The notes: generated by a model not told the origin, from the letters alone. Positions 16,292 through 24,871 are shown, numbered from the stretch's first letter. The stretch: DNA of 43,564 bases from Bacteroidales bacterium UBA2714 (GCA_002354035.1 DEKU01000023.1:1-43564); one strand, 5' to 3'. A program made the numbers and translations.

Positions 16292-17668
16292 TTAGCTGAG
16301 ACGCTTGAATTGGCAAGTGAAGTGGCGCATCAGTTCGGCCTCCCAGGTGATTTCCAGACCGCGCTTGATCTCGTTGCGGCGGTCGTAGACATTCTTCAGG
16401 GCTGCGGCGATGACGTCCATGTGGTTGTTAGTGTAGACGCGACGAGGGATGCAGAGACGCACAAAGTCGTTGCCTCCGAAGCGGTTCTCGCGAGTCACGG
16501 GGTCGCGGTCGGCCAGCACATAGCCAATCTCGCAGGCGCGGATACCGGCCTCAAGATACAGCTCGCAGGTCAGTGTCTGGGCGGGGAACTCCTCTTTGGG
16601 AATCTGAGTGAGAATCTTGTCGGCATCGACAAAGATGGCGTGGCCACCGGCGGGACGCTGGTAAGGAATGCCATATTCGTCCAGCTTGTTGGCCAGATAC
16701 TGCACCTGTTTGATGCGGGTCTCGACCATCTCGAACTCGATGTTTTCTTTCAGACCAACGGCCAGGGCATCCATATCGCGGCCGTTCATACCGCCGTATG
16801 TCAGGAAGCCCTCGAAGGGGATGCAGAACAGCTTGGCACCTTCGTACCAATCCTTCTTGTTGGTGGCGATGAAACCACCCATGTTCACCAGACCGTCCTT
16901 CTTGGCGCTCATGGTCATGCTGTCGGCATAGCTGAACATCTCGCGGCAAATCTCGCGCAGAGTCTTGTCGGCATATCCCTCTTCGCGGGTCTTGATGAAG
17001 TAAGCGTTCTCAATGAAGCGGGCGCTGTCGATGTTGACGGGCACACCGTACTTGTGGCAGAGTTCGCAGGTCTCGCGGATATTCTTCATGCTGACGGGCT
17101 GTCCGCCTACAGTGTTGTTGGTGACGGTGAGCACCATGAAAGGCACCTTGCCCTTATTCTCCTGCAACACCTTCTCCAGTTTCTCAAGGCTGACATTGCC
17201 CTTGAAGGGGACCTCAAGCTGAGTGTCGTAAGCCTCAGGCACGGTCACGTCGATGGCAAAAGCCTTGCGGCTCTCAATGTGGCCCTTGGTAGTGTCGAAG
17301 TGAGCGTTGCCGGGCACCACCATGCCGGGTTTGACGAGATAGCTGAACAGCACATTCTCGGCGGCGCGGCCTTGGTGAGTGGGGATGACATAATCGAAGC
17401 CAGTAATCTCGGTGATAGTGTCTTTCATGTGGTAGAAACTACGGGCACCGCCGTAGCTTTCGTCACCCATCATCATGGCGCTCCACTGGCGGTCGCTCAT
17501 GGCGCCGGTACCGGAGTCGGTCAGGAGGTCGATGTAGACGTAATCACTCTTCAACATGAAGATGTTCTGGTGGGCTTCTTCGAGCCATTTTTCGCGTTGT
17601 TCGCGGGTGGATTTCTTAATGGGTTCTACCATCTTGATTTTCCACGCTTCGGCAAATGGTAATTCCAT
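16292..17668 (-). CDS. tnaA: Tryptophanase
   Basis: This PLP enzyme splits tryptophan to indole, pyruvate and ammonia. It is 458 residues long. The PLP lysine is in TMSAKKDGL (Lys257). Residues that separate it from tyrosine phenol-lyase favour tryptophanase: Asp125 in FDTTKGH (Thr in the lyase), AGIRACEIG where the lyase has an Arg, and a C-terminal RHFT with His449 (Phe in the lyase). LLTDSGTGAM and IPTHQGR are the family cofactor segments. It is transcribed alone, with a roughly 190-base structured leader. Indole from gut Bacteroidales affects host and neighbours, which is established for other species. Confidence 0.93.
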   Translation of the reverse strand: MELPFAEAWKIKMVEPIKKSTREQREKWLEEAHQNIFMLKSDYVYIDLLTDSGTGAMSDRQWSAMMMGDESYGGARSFYHMKDTITEITGFDYVIPTHQGRAAENVLFSYLVKPGMVVPGNAHFDTTKGHIESRKAFAIDVTVPEAYDTQLEVPFKGNVSLEKLEKVLQENKGKVPFMVLTVTNNTVGGQPVSMKNIRETCELCHKYGVPVNIDSARFIENAYFIKTREEGYADKTLREICREMFSYADSMTMSAKKDGLVNMGGFIATNKKDWYEGAKLFCIPFEGFLTYGGMNGRDMDALAVGLKENIEFEMVETRIKQVQYLANKLDEYGIPYQRPAGGHAIFVDADKILTQIPKEEFPAQTLTCELYLEAGIRACEIGYVLADRDPVTRENRFGGNDFVRLCIPRRVYTNNHMDVIAAALKNVYDRRNEIKRGLEITWEAELMRHFTCQFKRLS

Positions 17669-17860
17669 ACTATTACGAATTTAAGATTATTAGATAAAAA
17701 TGATTTCCAAAATGCCATTCCGCCTTAGACTCAGGCGGATTATTGCCATAGGGAGCAGGCTCTACCTATGGCACTCACACGCATAAACGTCTCTTTTCTT
17801 TATGTTCAAGAAAGAGTTACGGACATTTATATGTATATCAGCATTATTCATTTTGGAGTT
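17669..17860 (-). promoter_or_regulatory. tnaA leader with mutually exclusive hairpins (attenuator-like)
   Basis: Hairpin 1 pairs TGCCATAGG with CCTATGGCA (17744-17773, 9 bp). Hairpin 2 pairs CCGCCT with AGGCGG plus one A-T pair (17719-17739). A second ATGGCA lies just after hairpin 2 (minus strand, 17718-17713). It could pair with the TGCCAT of hairpin 1's left arm, so the two structures exclude each other. A 14-codon ORF with one Trp codon runs through hairpin 1. No U-tract follows either hairpin, so control might be Rho-dependent or translational. The function is inferred from layout only. Confidence 0.5.
17740..17784 (-). CDS. Candidate tnaA leader peptide (14 codons, one Trp)
   Basis: The small frame reads MRVSAIGRACSLWQ then TAA. 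Its Trp codon (17746-17748) lies in hairpin 1's distal arm, and its stop is immediately before hairpin 2. A purine-rich AAGAAAAGAGACG stands just upstream. In Escherichia coli a Trp-containing TnaC peptide controls tnaA by stalling; this peptide shares no sequence with TnaC, so only the arrangement is comparable. Confidence 0.3.
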   Translation of the reverse strand: MRVSAIGRACSLWQ

Positions 17861-17861
17861 G

Positions 17862-17869
17862 CAAAAATA
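17862..17869 (-). promoter_or_regulatory. Promoter -7 box of tnaA
   Basis: On the minus strand TATTTTTG followed by CAACTC fits TAnnTTTG. It is the only such box upstream of tnaA. Confidence 0.7.
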
Positions 17870-17932
17870 CACATTTTTTTTCAATTGGACAGCACTCGTT
17901 TGAATTTATTAAGAAAAAAATATGATTCTGCG

Positions 17933-17972
17933 TGCAAAAAGAAGCGAGGGGAACAAATCCGAACCCCTCGCT
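17933..17972 (-). terminator. Terminator of the serine-rich protein gene
   Basis: On the minus strand AGCGAGGGG pairs with CCCCTCGCT (9 bp, 12-base loop), followed by TCTTTTTG. It lies 44 bases after the stop. Confidence 0.88.
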
Positions 17973-18016
17973 AAGCTAAGATAACTTTATATTTCTGATG
18001 GAAGACGACTTCCGCC

Positions 18017-19114
18017 TCAATCGGCCTCGTAAATCAGGAGTTGACCATCCTCGGTGTAGAAGAAGAGGAGCGGATCCTTGTCGCGTTTCTTCATAATCCA
18101 GCAGCCGCCGTTCTCGGGGTCGACCTCGATCTTGCAGTACTTGCGACTGACGCGCTGTTCGGCCAGAAGCTTGTCCTCGCGGTCGTAAATCTGCAGATAG
18201 GTGTGGCCGTCAGGATCGTTGACCAGCGCATACATATAGTTGCCACTGAATGCGAAAGTGATAAGATCCAGCTTATAGGTTTCGCGGACATACTCCCGCA
18301 CCACCGTGACATCGGTCACATGGTAGTCATACCAATAGCTGTCGCAATACACCCAGAAACCAGGCCAGCAGTAGTGACGGGGGATAAACGGATCCCAGTA
18401 GAGCCTGTGGCAGTGCACCATGCAGTGATGATGCGGATGCCAGAAATAGGGGGCCGGATGGATGGGACGGTGCGAAGGAGGCATGGGGCCGGGATGGCCG
18501 GGACGGGCATATCCGCCAGCCGGAGCAGGGGCTATACCGCTTGGACGCCCGTGGGTGCCGGTCACACGGCTGCTCTCGCCTGAGCCACGACCTTCCATTG
18601 CGGGGCCTCGGCTTGAGGCCGCAGCACGGCTGCGCACCTGAGCGGGCACACTGCCCGAACGGCTGCGCATGGTGCTGCCCGAACGGACGGCACTGCCTTC
18701 CAAACCTCTCGAAGGTGAGTCATAACTGCCCGAACGGCTGCCGGAGAAACTGCTGCGCGACGACTCGCTGCTGCGTGAACCCGAAAAACCGCTCGACATG
18801 CTGCTGCGCGAGCTGCTGCCGGAAAAACCTCTCGACACACTGCTGCGCGAGCTGCTGCCAGAATAGCTGCTGCGCGAACTGCTGGAGAAACTGCTGCGGC
18901 CCGACGACGAGCTGGAGCTGCTGCGGCTAAACGACGAACTTGAGCTGCCACGGCTGCTTGAAAAACCGCCGCCGCCACGGCTCACACTCGAGCTGCTGCT
19001 GTGGCTGCTGCCACCACCGCTGCGGCCGCCACCGCCGCCGCGCTGGGCATAAACAGGGGTCAACGCCAAGGCGATGCCTAAAAATGCTATGCTTACTAAA
19101 CGAGACATTTTCAT
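18017..19114 (-). CDS. Serine-rich low-complexity secreted protein
   Basis: This 365-residue protein has a signal peptide ending VYAQ. Residues about 24-160 are almost wholly Ser, Gly and Arg, built from units such as SGSSSRSS and GFSGS. Then comes a Pro/His/Trp/Tyr-rich section (about 200-265: HPAPYFWHPHHHCMVHC, FWVYCDSYWYDYHV). The last 100 residues are a compact beta-rich domain (DPDGHTYLQIYDREDKLLA, GGCWIMKKRDKDPLLFFY). I know no named family. The Arg/Ser/Gly stretch could be a flexible linker or nucleic-acid-binding tail. An unusually clear Shine-Dalgarno (AGGAGC, 19121-19126) precedes the ATG at 19114. The His/Cys cluster could bind metal; that is a guess. Confidence 0.75.
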   Translation of the reverse strand: MKMSRLVSIAFLGIALALTPVYAQRGGGGGRSGGGSSHSSSSSVSRGGGGFSSSRGSSSSSFSRSSSSSSSGRSSFSSSSRSSYSGSSSRSSVSRGFSGSSSRSSMSSGFSGSRSSESSRSSFSGSRSGSYDSPSRGLEGSAVRSGSTMRSRSGSVPAQVRSRAAASSRGPAMEGRGSGESSRVTGTHGRPSGIAPAPAGGYARPGHPGPMPPSHRPIHPAPYFWHPHHHCMVHCHRLYWDPFIPRHYCWPGFWVYCDSYWYDYHVTDVTVVREYVRETYKLDLITFAFSGNYMYALVNDPDGHTYLQIYDREDKLLAEQRVSRKYCKIEVDPENGGCWIMKKRDKDPLLFFYTEDGQLLIYEAD

Positions 19115-19216
19115 ATTGATGCTCCTTTCTGTTTGTTTATATTACTGTTATTGTTTTCGATGTTCGGAAGAGGTGCAGTCCCAGTACAGAAGAGGGACCT
19201 GCCCTTTTTCACGCTG

Positions 19217-19224
19217 CAAAAATA
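19217..19224 (-). promoter_or_regulatory. Promoter -7 box of the serine-rich protein gene
   Basis: On the minus strand TATTTTTG followed by CAGCG fits the consensus. The leader would be about 100 bases. Confidence 0.7.
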
Positions 19225-19821
19225 CAACCATTTTTTCAGGAAAAATCCTCTCCCGCCACCTATTTTTCCCACAAAAAAAGCCACTCCACCGAAACATCTC
19301 TATTTTACAGCACTTTACATGAGCATCATCAAATCATCCGTCCCTAAAAAAACAATCCACACCGTCCGGCCAGGCTCTTCGTCCGGGGCAAACACCCGTT
19401 GCCTCCGGGCTTTTTAGCGCCCCGCTCTCCCCGCCCCGCTCCCCGGGGCAAGACTCTCCACCCCCTACATCTCCACCACTTGACTGCCATTTACACTCTA
19501 TTTTGTTTCTCTACCAGAAACAAAAAAGAAACAAAGAAGAAACTAAATAGCGAATAAATACTGTCTATGTATTGGGCATGGTCCCCGTCAGGCGGGGCTC
19601 GCCGGGTGGCAGGGAGGAGCGGCCGACAAGCTTCAACCGCCGCTAAAGCGGCGGCCGGCACATGCCGCACGGCATCAAGCAGCATGATGGCAAGAATGCC
19701 GTTCCGCCGACCGGTGCGGCAGAGGACGGCCTAGGCCAAAGTGAGAAATTAACAATAGCGGTTTTACCCTTAAAAATGAAGAAAAAATCAAGGAAACAGT
19801 CATTATTTAAGAAAAAAAATG
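19225..19821. other. Intergenic region of about 600 bases without a supported gene
   Basis: Short frames on both strands have no coding character. Visible structure: a 10+10 palindrome TTTTGTTTCT-ctacc-AGAAACAAAA (19501-19525), and a GC-rich part (about 19580-19735) with inverted repeats such as CCGCCGCTaaAGCGGCGG. No mobile element or RNA family was recognised. Confidence 0.5.
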
Positions 19822-19829
19822 TATCTTTG
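19822..19829 (+). promoter_or_regulatory. Promoter -7 box of the 19860-24695 surface operon
   Basis: TATCTTTG matches the consensus, 30 bases before the first ATG. The four following genes are 2-21 bases apart with no internal terminator, so one transcript is likely. Confidence 0.75.
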
Positions 19830-19859
19830 GAAAAATGACTTTCATAAAAAGTATAAGCT

Positions 19860-20510
19860 ATGTTAAAGTATGCCAAACAATTATTAATTATTGCAGGGAT
19901 GGTAACCCTCCCGATATTTATGTTTTCGGGATGTCTGAAGGAGGGTAATGACACCATCGTGCTGCCCCTCCCCGACGGGAAAATACCCTATTCGGTAATT
20001 CCCGAAGAGATGCAGGACTCGCTGCGTTCGGGGGGACTGGTTATCCACGAGGGCGTGAACCCCGACACCATCAACGGGCACTTTGTGTCGGCCCCGATGG
20101 TGCTGCACTACGCCTCGGATAATTACCAAGAGCTATTCTATGACCTCTACATGTCGTTCTCCGGGCAGACTCGCCGGGGTTTGATCAAGTACAACGAAAC
20201 CCAGAAACGGGAGGATATCGACGGCCGCTCAATCATGGCCAATGTGATTGGCGAGGGCAAGGACGTAACGATGTACTGCTATCAGAATGTGGCCGAGTGC
20301 AACAGCCACGGCGACACTTTGTGGAGAAGCCGGACGGCCACCGTGGTTTCGGGCACGGTGTGCGAGGAGGGCATCAAGAACTGCCAGTATGCACACATTG
20401 TGCTGGACACGTGGGCTGCCGACGACTACCACGCCTCGCCCCTTTCCAAACCGGGCACTTACCGCATTTGGTTTGACGGCGACAGTCTGGCGCAACGATT
20501 AACCGATTAA
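19860..20510 (+). CDS. Lipoprotein of unknown function, first gene of surface operon
   Basis: This 216-residue protein has a lipoprotein signal (hydrophobic LLIIAGMVTLPIFMFSGC, lipobox FSGC, Cys25). After the lipobox come a short acidic and proline-containing segment (VLPLPDGKIPYSVIPEEMQD) and a probable beta-sandwich rich in Tyr, Asp and Gly. No family was recognised. It starts an operon with an OmpA-type protein, a small T9SS protein and a fibre-like protein, so a role as an envelope anchor or accessory is plausible but unproven. Confidence 0.78.
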   Translation: MLKYAKQLLIIAGMVTLPIFMFSGCLKEGNDTIVLPLPDGKIPYSVIPEEMQDSLRSGGLVIHEGVNPDTINGHFVSAPMVLHYASDNYQELFYDLYMSFSGQTRRGLIKYNETQKREDIDGRSIMANVIGEGKDVTMYCYQNVAECNSHGDTLWRSRTATVVSGTVCEEGIKNCQYAHIVLDTWAADDYHASPLSKPGTYRIWFDGDSLAQRLTD

Positions 20511-20526
20511 CTAAATTGAAAGGCTG

Positions 20527-21972
20527 ATGTACATGAAACAGATATTATCTTTTACGCTGACCGTACTGCTTGCCACCGGAGCCGCACTGGCACAGCAGCC
20601 CTCGCAGGACACGGTTGCGGCCACGCCGCAGGATACCACGGCCCAGGCCCCCGCAGCCCAAGAGAGCAAAACGGCTGTTGTGTTCCCCAAAAGCTGGCTC
20701 GGCGTCCGCGGCGGTCTGAACCTGTCCGACATGCGGTACTCGCAAAAACTTGTCGACCGTTATACCCACTATTGGCAGCCGCAAGGCATGGTGGGCCTGT
20801 TTGGCCACTTCAACCTTGGCGAGAGCAACTTTGCCCTGCGCCCGGAGGTATCGCTGGTGGGCCGTGCCGACTCTCTTGAGTGGAAGGATGTGCAATATCG
20901 CATGAAGGCACATTATCTCGACTTCCGCCTGCCGATTACTTATAATTTCCGCTTTGAAGGGAGCCGTGTGTCGCCCTATCTGATGGTGGTGCCGGAGTTT
21001 GGCTTGGCCTATGGAGGCCGGATTGGCTATCATGCCGACGATTTCCCCAGAGGGGTTACGGCCAAGGTGACCAAGGCCGACATCAACGGCTATGACGCCG
21101 GGGTGATGTTCGGAGCCGGCGTCGACTTTCTCGTCGAGACAGGCGGTATGCCGTTGCTCATGTCGGTGGAAGGCGGATATAACATCGGGCTTCTGAATAC
21201 GTTTGCACAGCGCGAAATCAGGGACAATCCCGACATAGCCGATGCCGACCGCTCGGTGATTGCCAACCGTTTCTTCGGAGCCGAGCTGTGGCAGAACGAG
21301 CGCAAAAACAGGGGCATCGAGGTGGCTCTGCGCCTCGCCATACCCCTCGACGGCAGCTGGAAGAAGAAGGCTGAACCCATCGAACAGGTGATCGACACCA
21401 CGCCCAAGATTCCCGACACGGTGTATGTGGTGGTGGTGGACACCACGCCCAGAGAGCCCGACACGGTGTTTGTTGGGCAGCCAGCACCGGCTGTGGATTC
21501 GGTGGGACCCAGCTATGTCAAGAAAGACTGCTATTCGTTTGCTGAGATGTACGCTTTCATCACGCTGGGCATAGACATCAGCGACAAGCGTATATGCCTG
21601 TTCAACATCAACTTCGACTTTGACTCTTACCGTCTGCGTCCCGAGTCGAAACAGCCGCTGCTTGATGTTGCCATGATGATGAAGGCCTATCCCGAGATGC
21701 GGATTAAGGTGTATGGCCATACCGACAGCCTCGGCACAGAGAACTACAATAATGTGCTGTCGCTGCAACGAGCCAACGCCGTCATCAAGTTCCTGCGTTC
21801 GCAGGGCATTGACGGGAGCCGCATGATGCCCGAAGGTTTCGGCAAGAAATATCCCATCGACACCAACAAGACCGACCAAGGCCGCTTCAGAAACCGCCGT
21901 GTGGAGATTGAGGTGATGAATGTGGGCATGCGCATTACGGACTATGGTGAAACCAAGGAAACAGAAAAGTAA
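20527..21972 (+). CDS. OmpA-family outer-membrane protein with N-terminal beta-barrel
   Basis: This 481-residue protein has a signal peptide ending ALAQ. A Gln/Thr/Ala-rich spacer follows, then a beta-barrel-like domain (about residues 55-280, opening WLGVRGGLNLSDM as in PorT-like barrels). Next is a proline-rich linker with repeated DTTPxxPDTV units, and then a C-terminal OmpA domain (about 360-470). That domain shows FNINFDFDSYRLRP, GHTDSLGTENYNNVLS and LQRANAVIKFL, the peptidoglycan-binding signature. It should link the outer membrane to the cell wall. An alternative ATG is at 20533. It is the second gene of the operon, possibly the membrane anchor for its neighbours. Confidence 0.87.
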   Translation: MYMKQILSFTLTVLLATGAALAQQPSQDTVAATPQDTTAQAPAAQESKTAVVFPKSWLGVRGGLNLSDMRYSQKLVDRYTHYWQPQGMVGLFGHFNLGESNFALRPEVSLVGRADSLEWKDVQYRMKAHYLDFRLPITYNFRFEGSRVSPYLMVVPEFGLAYGGRIGYHADDFPRGVTAKVTKADINGYDAGVMFGAGVDFLVETGGMPLLMSVEGGYNIGLLNTFAQREIRDNPDIADADRSVIANRFFGAELWQNERKNRGIEVALRLAIPLDGSWKKKAEPIEQVIDTTPKIPDTVYVVVVDTTPREPDTVFVGQPAPAVDSVGPSYVKKDCYSFAEMYAFITLGIDISDKRICLFNINFDFDSYRLRPESKQPLLDVAMMMKAYPEMRIKVYGHTDSLGTENYNNVLSLQRANAVIKFLRSQGIDGSRMMPEGFGKKYPIDTNKTDQGRFRNRRVEIEVMNVGMRITDYGETKETEK

Positions 21973-21993
21973 ACAATTAAAATCACTATCAAT

Positions 21994-22512
21994 ATGTTCA
22001 AAACCATCAAGACAACAGCAAGCATAGTGGTGATGGCCATAGCCCTGGGATGTGCGGGAAGCCTACAGGCCCAGCAAGCCATCACCTGCTTTGGTGGCGA
22101 TGTGACGGGGAGCACCGGGAGCGTGAGCTTCAGCGGAGGCGAAGTGGCCGTGAAAACAGCCACCGCACGGGCTATCACGGTGGTCAATGTCACCGAATCC
22201 TTTTCCGAAGGGGTCCAGCAACCCTACACCGAAAGGGACCGCGCGAACCAAGGCATTGAGCAACTCGCCGTCAACATGTTCATCTACCCCAACCCCACAG
22301 CCGACAACGTTGTGATGGAGTGCGACAAAGCGGCAGGGCAGCTATCATATACGCTCTACGGCGCCAATGGGCAGATACTGCAAACGGGCATCTACCAAGG
22401 CGGCCAACACCAGATTGACATGGAGCAATATGGCGCCGGCAACTATATGTTGCAGGTCGCAACAACCGACAGAACTAAAATGAATGTATATAAAATTATA
22501 AAGGCTAAATAA
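21994..22512 (+). CDS. Small secreted protein with T9SS sorting domain
   Basis: This 172-residue protein has a signal peptide ending SLQAQ. A short Gly/Ser-rich beta region follows (CFGGDVTGSTGSVSFSGGEV, then TESFSEGVQQPY). About 80 C-terminal residues (MFIYPNPTADNVVMECD onward) are a T9SS type A sorting domain. More than half the mature protein is sorting domain, so the exposed part is tiny. Only 2 bases separate its stop from the next ATG, which suggests the two are made together. It may be a surface cap or partner of the fibre-like protein; that is an inference. Confidence 0.82.
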   Translation: MFKTIKTTASIVVMAIALGCAGSLQAQQAITCFGGDVTGSTGSVSFSGGEVAVKTATARAITVVNVTESFSEGVQQPYTERDRANQGIEQLAVNMFIYPNPTADNVVMECDKAAGQLSYTLYGANGQILQTGIYQGGQHQIDMEQYGAGNYMLQVATTDRTKMNVYKIIKAK

Positions 22513-22514
22513 TC

Positions 22515-24695
22515 ATGAAAAAAGTTATCCTCTCCCTTTTAACCCTTATCCTCTTTGCCGGTGCCGTTCTGGCACAGACGCCCAAAGGATTCAACTATCA
22601 AGCAGTGGTGAGAAACTCTGCAGGACAACTGATGGCTAACCGGATGGTTACTGTGCGCATCAGCATTATGCAAGGCTCGGCCAACGGCACCAATGTGTAC
22701 CAACAGACTGAGAACCTCAGCACCAACGGCAACGGCCTGTTCACTCTGGTTGTGGGCGAAAACTCGGCTGACTTTGCGAACATCAACTGGGCCCAGGGAC
22801 CCTATTATATCGTCAGCGAAATCGACCCCAACGGTGGTAACAATTTCACCCTCTCCACCTCGCAGAAAATCTTGGCCGTGCCTTACGCACACTACGCCAC
22901 CGTGGCCGACCGCATCAGCGAGAATTTCACCTATGATGAGCACGACCCTCTCTTCAGGGAATGGGGCTATGAGTACGACAGCCTGCGCAACGCACCCACC
23001 CGCCTGAGCCAGTTTATCAACGACTTGGACTTCCTCACCTCCGGCGACCTCTTCCTCACCCTCCATGGCGACACCCTGTTCATCAACAACAACAGCTACG
23101 TAATCCTGCCCAACCACGGCAGCGGCTCTATCACCTCCATCGAATGGGACAGCGTGCTCCATCACCCCACCCGTCTGAGCCAGTTTATCAACGACCTGGA
23201 CATCTACGGAGATGTGTACACGAGCGGCGACACCCTGTTCTTCAACGACAGCACCTATGTCATCATCAACGCTAACGGCCCCACCACCATCGAATGGGAT
23301 AGCGTGCTGAACCGCCCCACCCACCTGAGCCAGTTCATCAATGACCTCAACTTCGTGACGGCAGGCGATGTACACATGAGCGGCGACACCCTGTTTTTCA
23401 ACGACAGCACCTACGTCATCATCAACGCCAACGGCCCCACCACCATCGAATGGGACAGCGTGCTGAACCGTCCCACCTACCTGAGCCAGTTCATCAACGA
23501 CCTCAACTTCCTCACTGCGGGCGACCTGCACCTTTCTGTCAGCGGCGACACACTCTTCCTGAACGATAGCATCTACGTAGTTCTGCCCAACAACTGCCCC
23601 ACCACCATCGAATGGGACAGCGTGTTGCACCACCCCACGGCCCTCAGCCAGTTCACCAACGACCTGGGATTCATCACCACTGAGACCCAAGGTCTGAACG
23701 ACGTCATAGCCATCAACAACAATGCCTACGGCCAGATAAAGAACCTCAGCTATCCCACCGATCCGCTGGATGCCGTGAACAAAGCCTATGCCGACTCAAT
23801 CCTGGCCGCCCAAGTGGCAGCCCTCAACCAGCGCATCGACAGCATCACCAATGTGTACGAACAGCGCATCGACAGCATCAGCGAACGGGTATTCCAACTC
23901 GAACACCCCAGAGTGAAAGGTGCCCTGCCCGGAATCTTCAGCGTCAGCGCAACCAAGAAAATCAACTTCTCGCAAGGCAACCTGCAATACAGACCCCGCA
24001 TCAAGACCTGGCGTTTCGCTGTACACCAGTACGACATTGCAGGCAGCGACAACAACAATGTCTACATGCAGGCCTACTGCTCCTCGTGGGTTGACCTCTT
24101 CGGCTACGGCACAAGCGGCTGGGACGGCGGCGCAGGCCGTTACATGCCCTACGAGACCACCACAAACAACACCGAGTACACCGAAGGTGCCGACGGCAAC
24201 GACCTTGTGGACTTCTACGCCAACGCCGACTGGGGCTACTACAACCCCATCATCAACGGCGGCAACCAGATGGCCATGTGGCGCACCCTCACCTACAGCG
24301 AATGGACCTACCTCCTGACCCAGCGCCCCAACGCCGGCTCTCTGAAAGGCATGGCCACCGTTGAGAGCACTCCCGGCTTCATCCTCCTGCCCGATGACTG
24401 GACATGCCCCGCCGGCATCGTGTTCGTCAACACTAACTCTGACTACACCACCAACGTCTACAACGCCGACTCATGGGCCACTATGGAGGCCGCTGGCGCC
24501 GTGTTCCTGCCCGCCGCTGGCGAGCGCGTGGGAAGCGCTACCTCTAACATCGGCATAATCGGCAACTACTGGTCGGCCAGCCACGTGAACGGAACCACCG
24601 GCTATTCGTTCCACATCGCTCCCAACTCCAATGTCATGCAGAACATTGTCACCTATTCGACAGGTTGCTCGGTGCGTCTGGTCAGAGACTATTGA
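22515..24695 (+). CDS. Phage-tail-fibre-like secreted protein with repeat shaft and lectin-like head
   Basis: This 726-residue protein is modular. Order: signal peptide ending VLAQ; an N-terminal domain (about 21-130, GFNYQAVVRNSAGQL); five copies of a 52-58-residue unit (about 153-395) with core WDSVLNRPTHLSQFINDL, resembling the LSQFTNDLGF repeats of phage tail fibres; a DPLDAVNKAYAD junction typical of phage fibres; a short coiled coil with RIDSI repeats (about 428-465); and a C-terminal head from GALPGIFSVSATKK (about 469) to CSVRLVRDY, of the Fibrobacter major paralogous (FISUMP) type. It is probably a trimeric surface fibre. The head is shared with the 37816 gene. There is no T9SS domain, so its export route is unclear. 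Confidence 0.82.
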   Translation: MKKVILSLLTLILFAGAVLAQTPKGFNYQAVVRNSAGQLMANRMVTVRISIMQGSANGTNVYQQTENLSTNGNGLFTLVVGENSADFANINWAQGPYYIVSEIDPNGGNNFTLSTSQKILAVPYAHYATVADRISENFTYDEHDPLFREWGYEYDSLRNAPTRLSQFINDLDFLTSGDLFLTLHGDTLFINNNSYVILPNHGSGSITSIEWDSVLHHPTRLSQFINDLDIYGDVYTSGDTLFFNDSTYVIINANGPTTIEWDSVLNRPTHLSQFINDLNFVTAGDVHMSGDTLFFNDSTYVIINANGPTTIEWDSVLNRPTYLSQFINDLNFLTAGDLHLSVSGDTLFLNDSIYVVLPNNCPTTIEWDSVLHHPTALSQFTNDLGFITTETQGLNDVIAINNNAYGQIKNLSYPTDPLDAVNKAYADSILAAQVAALNQRIDSITNVYEQRIDSISERVFQLEHPRVKGALPGIFSVSATKKINFSQGNLQYRPRIKTWRFAVHQYDIAGSDNNNVYMQAYCSSWVDLFGYGTSGWDGGAGRYMPYETTTNNTEYTEGADGNDLVDFYANADWGYYNPIINGGNQMAMWRTLTYSEWTYLLTQRPNAGSLKGMATVESTPGFILLPDDWTCPAGIVFVNTNSDYTTNVYNADSWATMEAAGAVFLPAAGERVGSATSNIGIIGNYWSASHVNGTTGYSFHIAPNSNVMQNIVTYSTGCSVRLVRDY
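22972..23699 (+). repeat. Five tandem coding repeats (shaft of the fibre-like gene)
   Basis: The units begin near 22972, 23146, 23293, 23446 and 23605 with variants of WDSVL. Units two to four share long runs at DNA level around ACCACCATCGAATGGGA and GAGCCAGTT, consistent with recent duplication. Unit spacing is about 147-174 bases, always in frame. Confidence 0.75.
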
Positions 24696-24726
24696 TTATT
24701 TACCCTACAGACTATTGATATCGAGA

Positions 24727-24759
24727 AGCGGTGCCAGCCCTTTCGGCACCGCTTTTTTA
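24727..24759 (+). terminator. Terminator of the surface operon
   Basis: AGCGGTGCC pairs with GGCACCGCT (9 bp) followed by TTTTTT. It lies about 30 bases after the fibre gene's stop. Confidence 0.92.
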
Positions 24760-24871
24760 TTCTGTCCTCCCCTCACCCGCCGTACCAATGCACGCAGCCA
24801 TTACTGCCGCTCTGCTTCCCAAACGTGTTTGTTCTATAGTACTTCTAAGCCCGAAAAATATACAATCTAAC

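Noticed and set aside
16250..17662. Plus-strand 470-codon frame
   Set aside because: It is the antisense of tnaA, whose product is unambiguous.
17762..17851. 29-codon frame in the tnaA leader
   Set aside because: Its ATG is only about 6-10 bases from the likely start site, with no Trp codon; the 14-codon frame fits better.
18541..18930. Cys-rich plus-strand frame
   Set aside because: It is the reverse of the AGC/CGC serine-arginine codons in the serine-rich gene.
22972..23699. Regular repeats considered as a CRISPR array
   Set aside because: Units are 147-174 bases, coding and in frame; there are no spacers.
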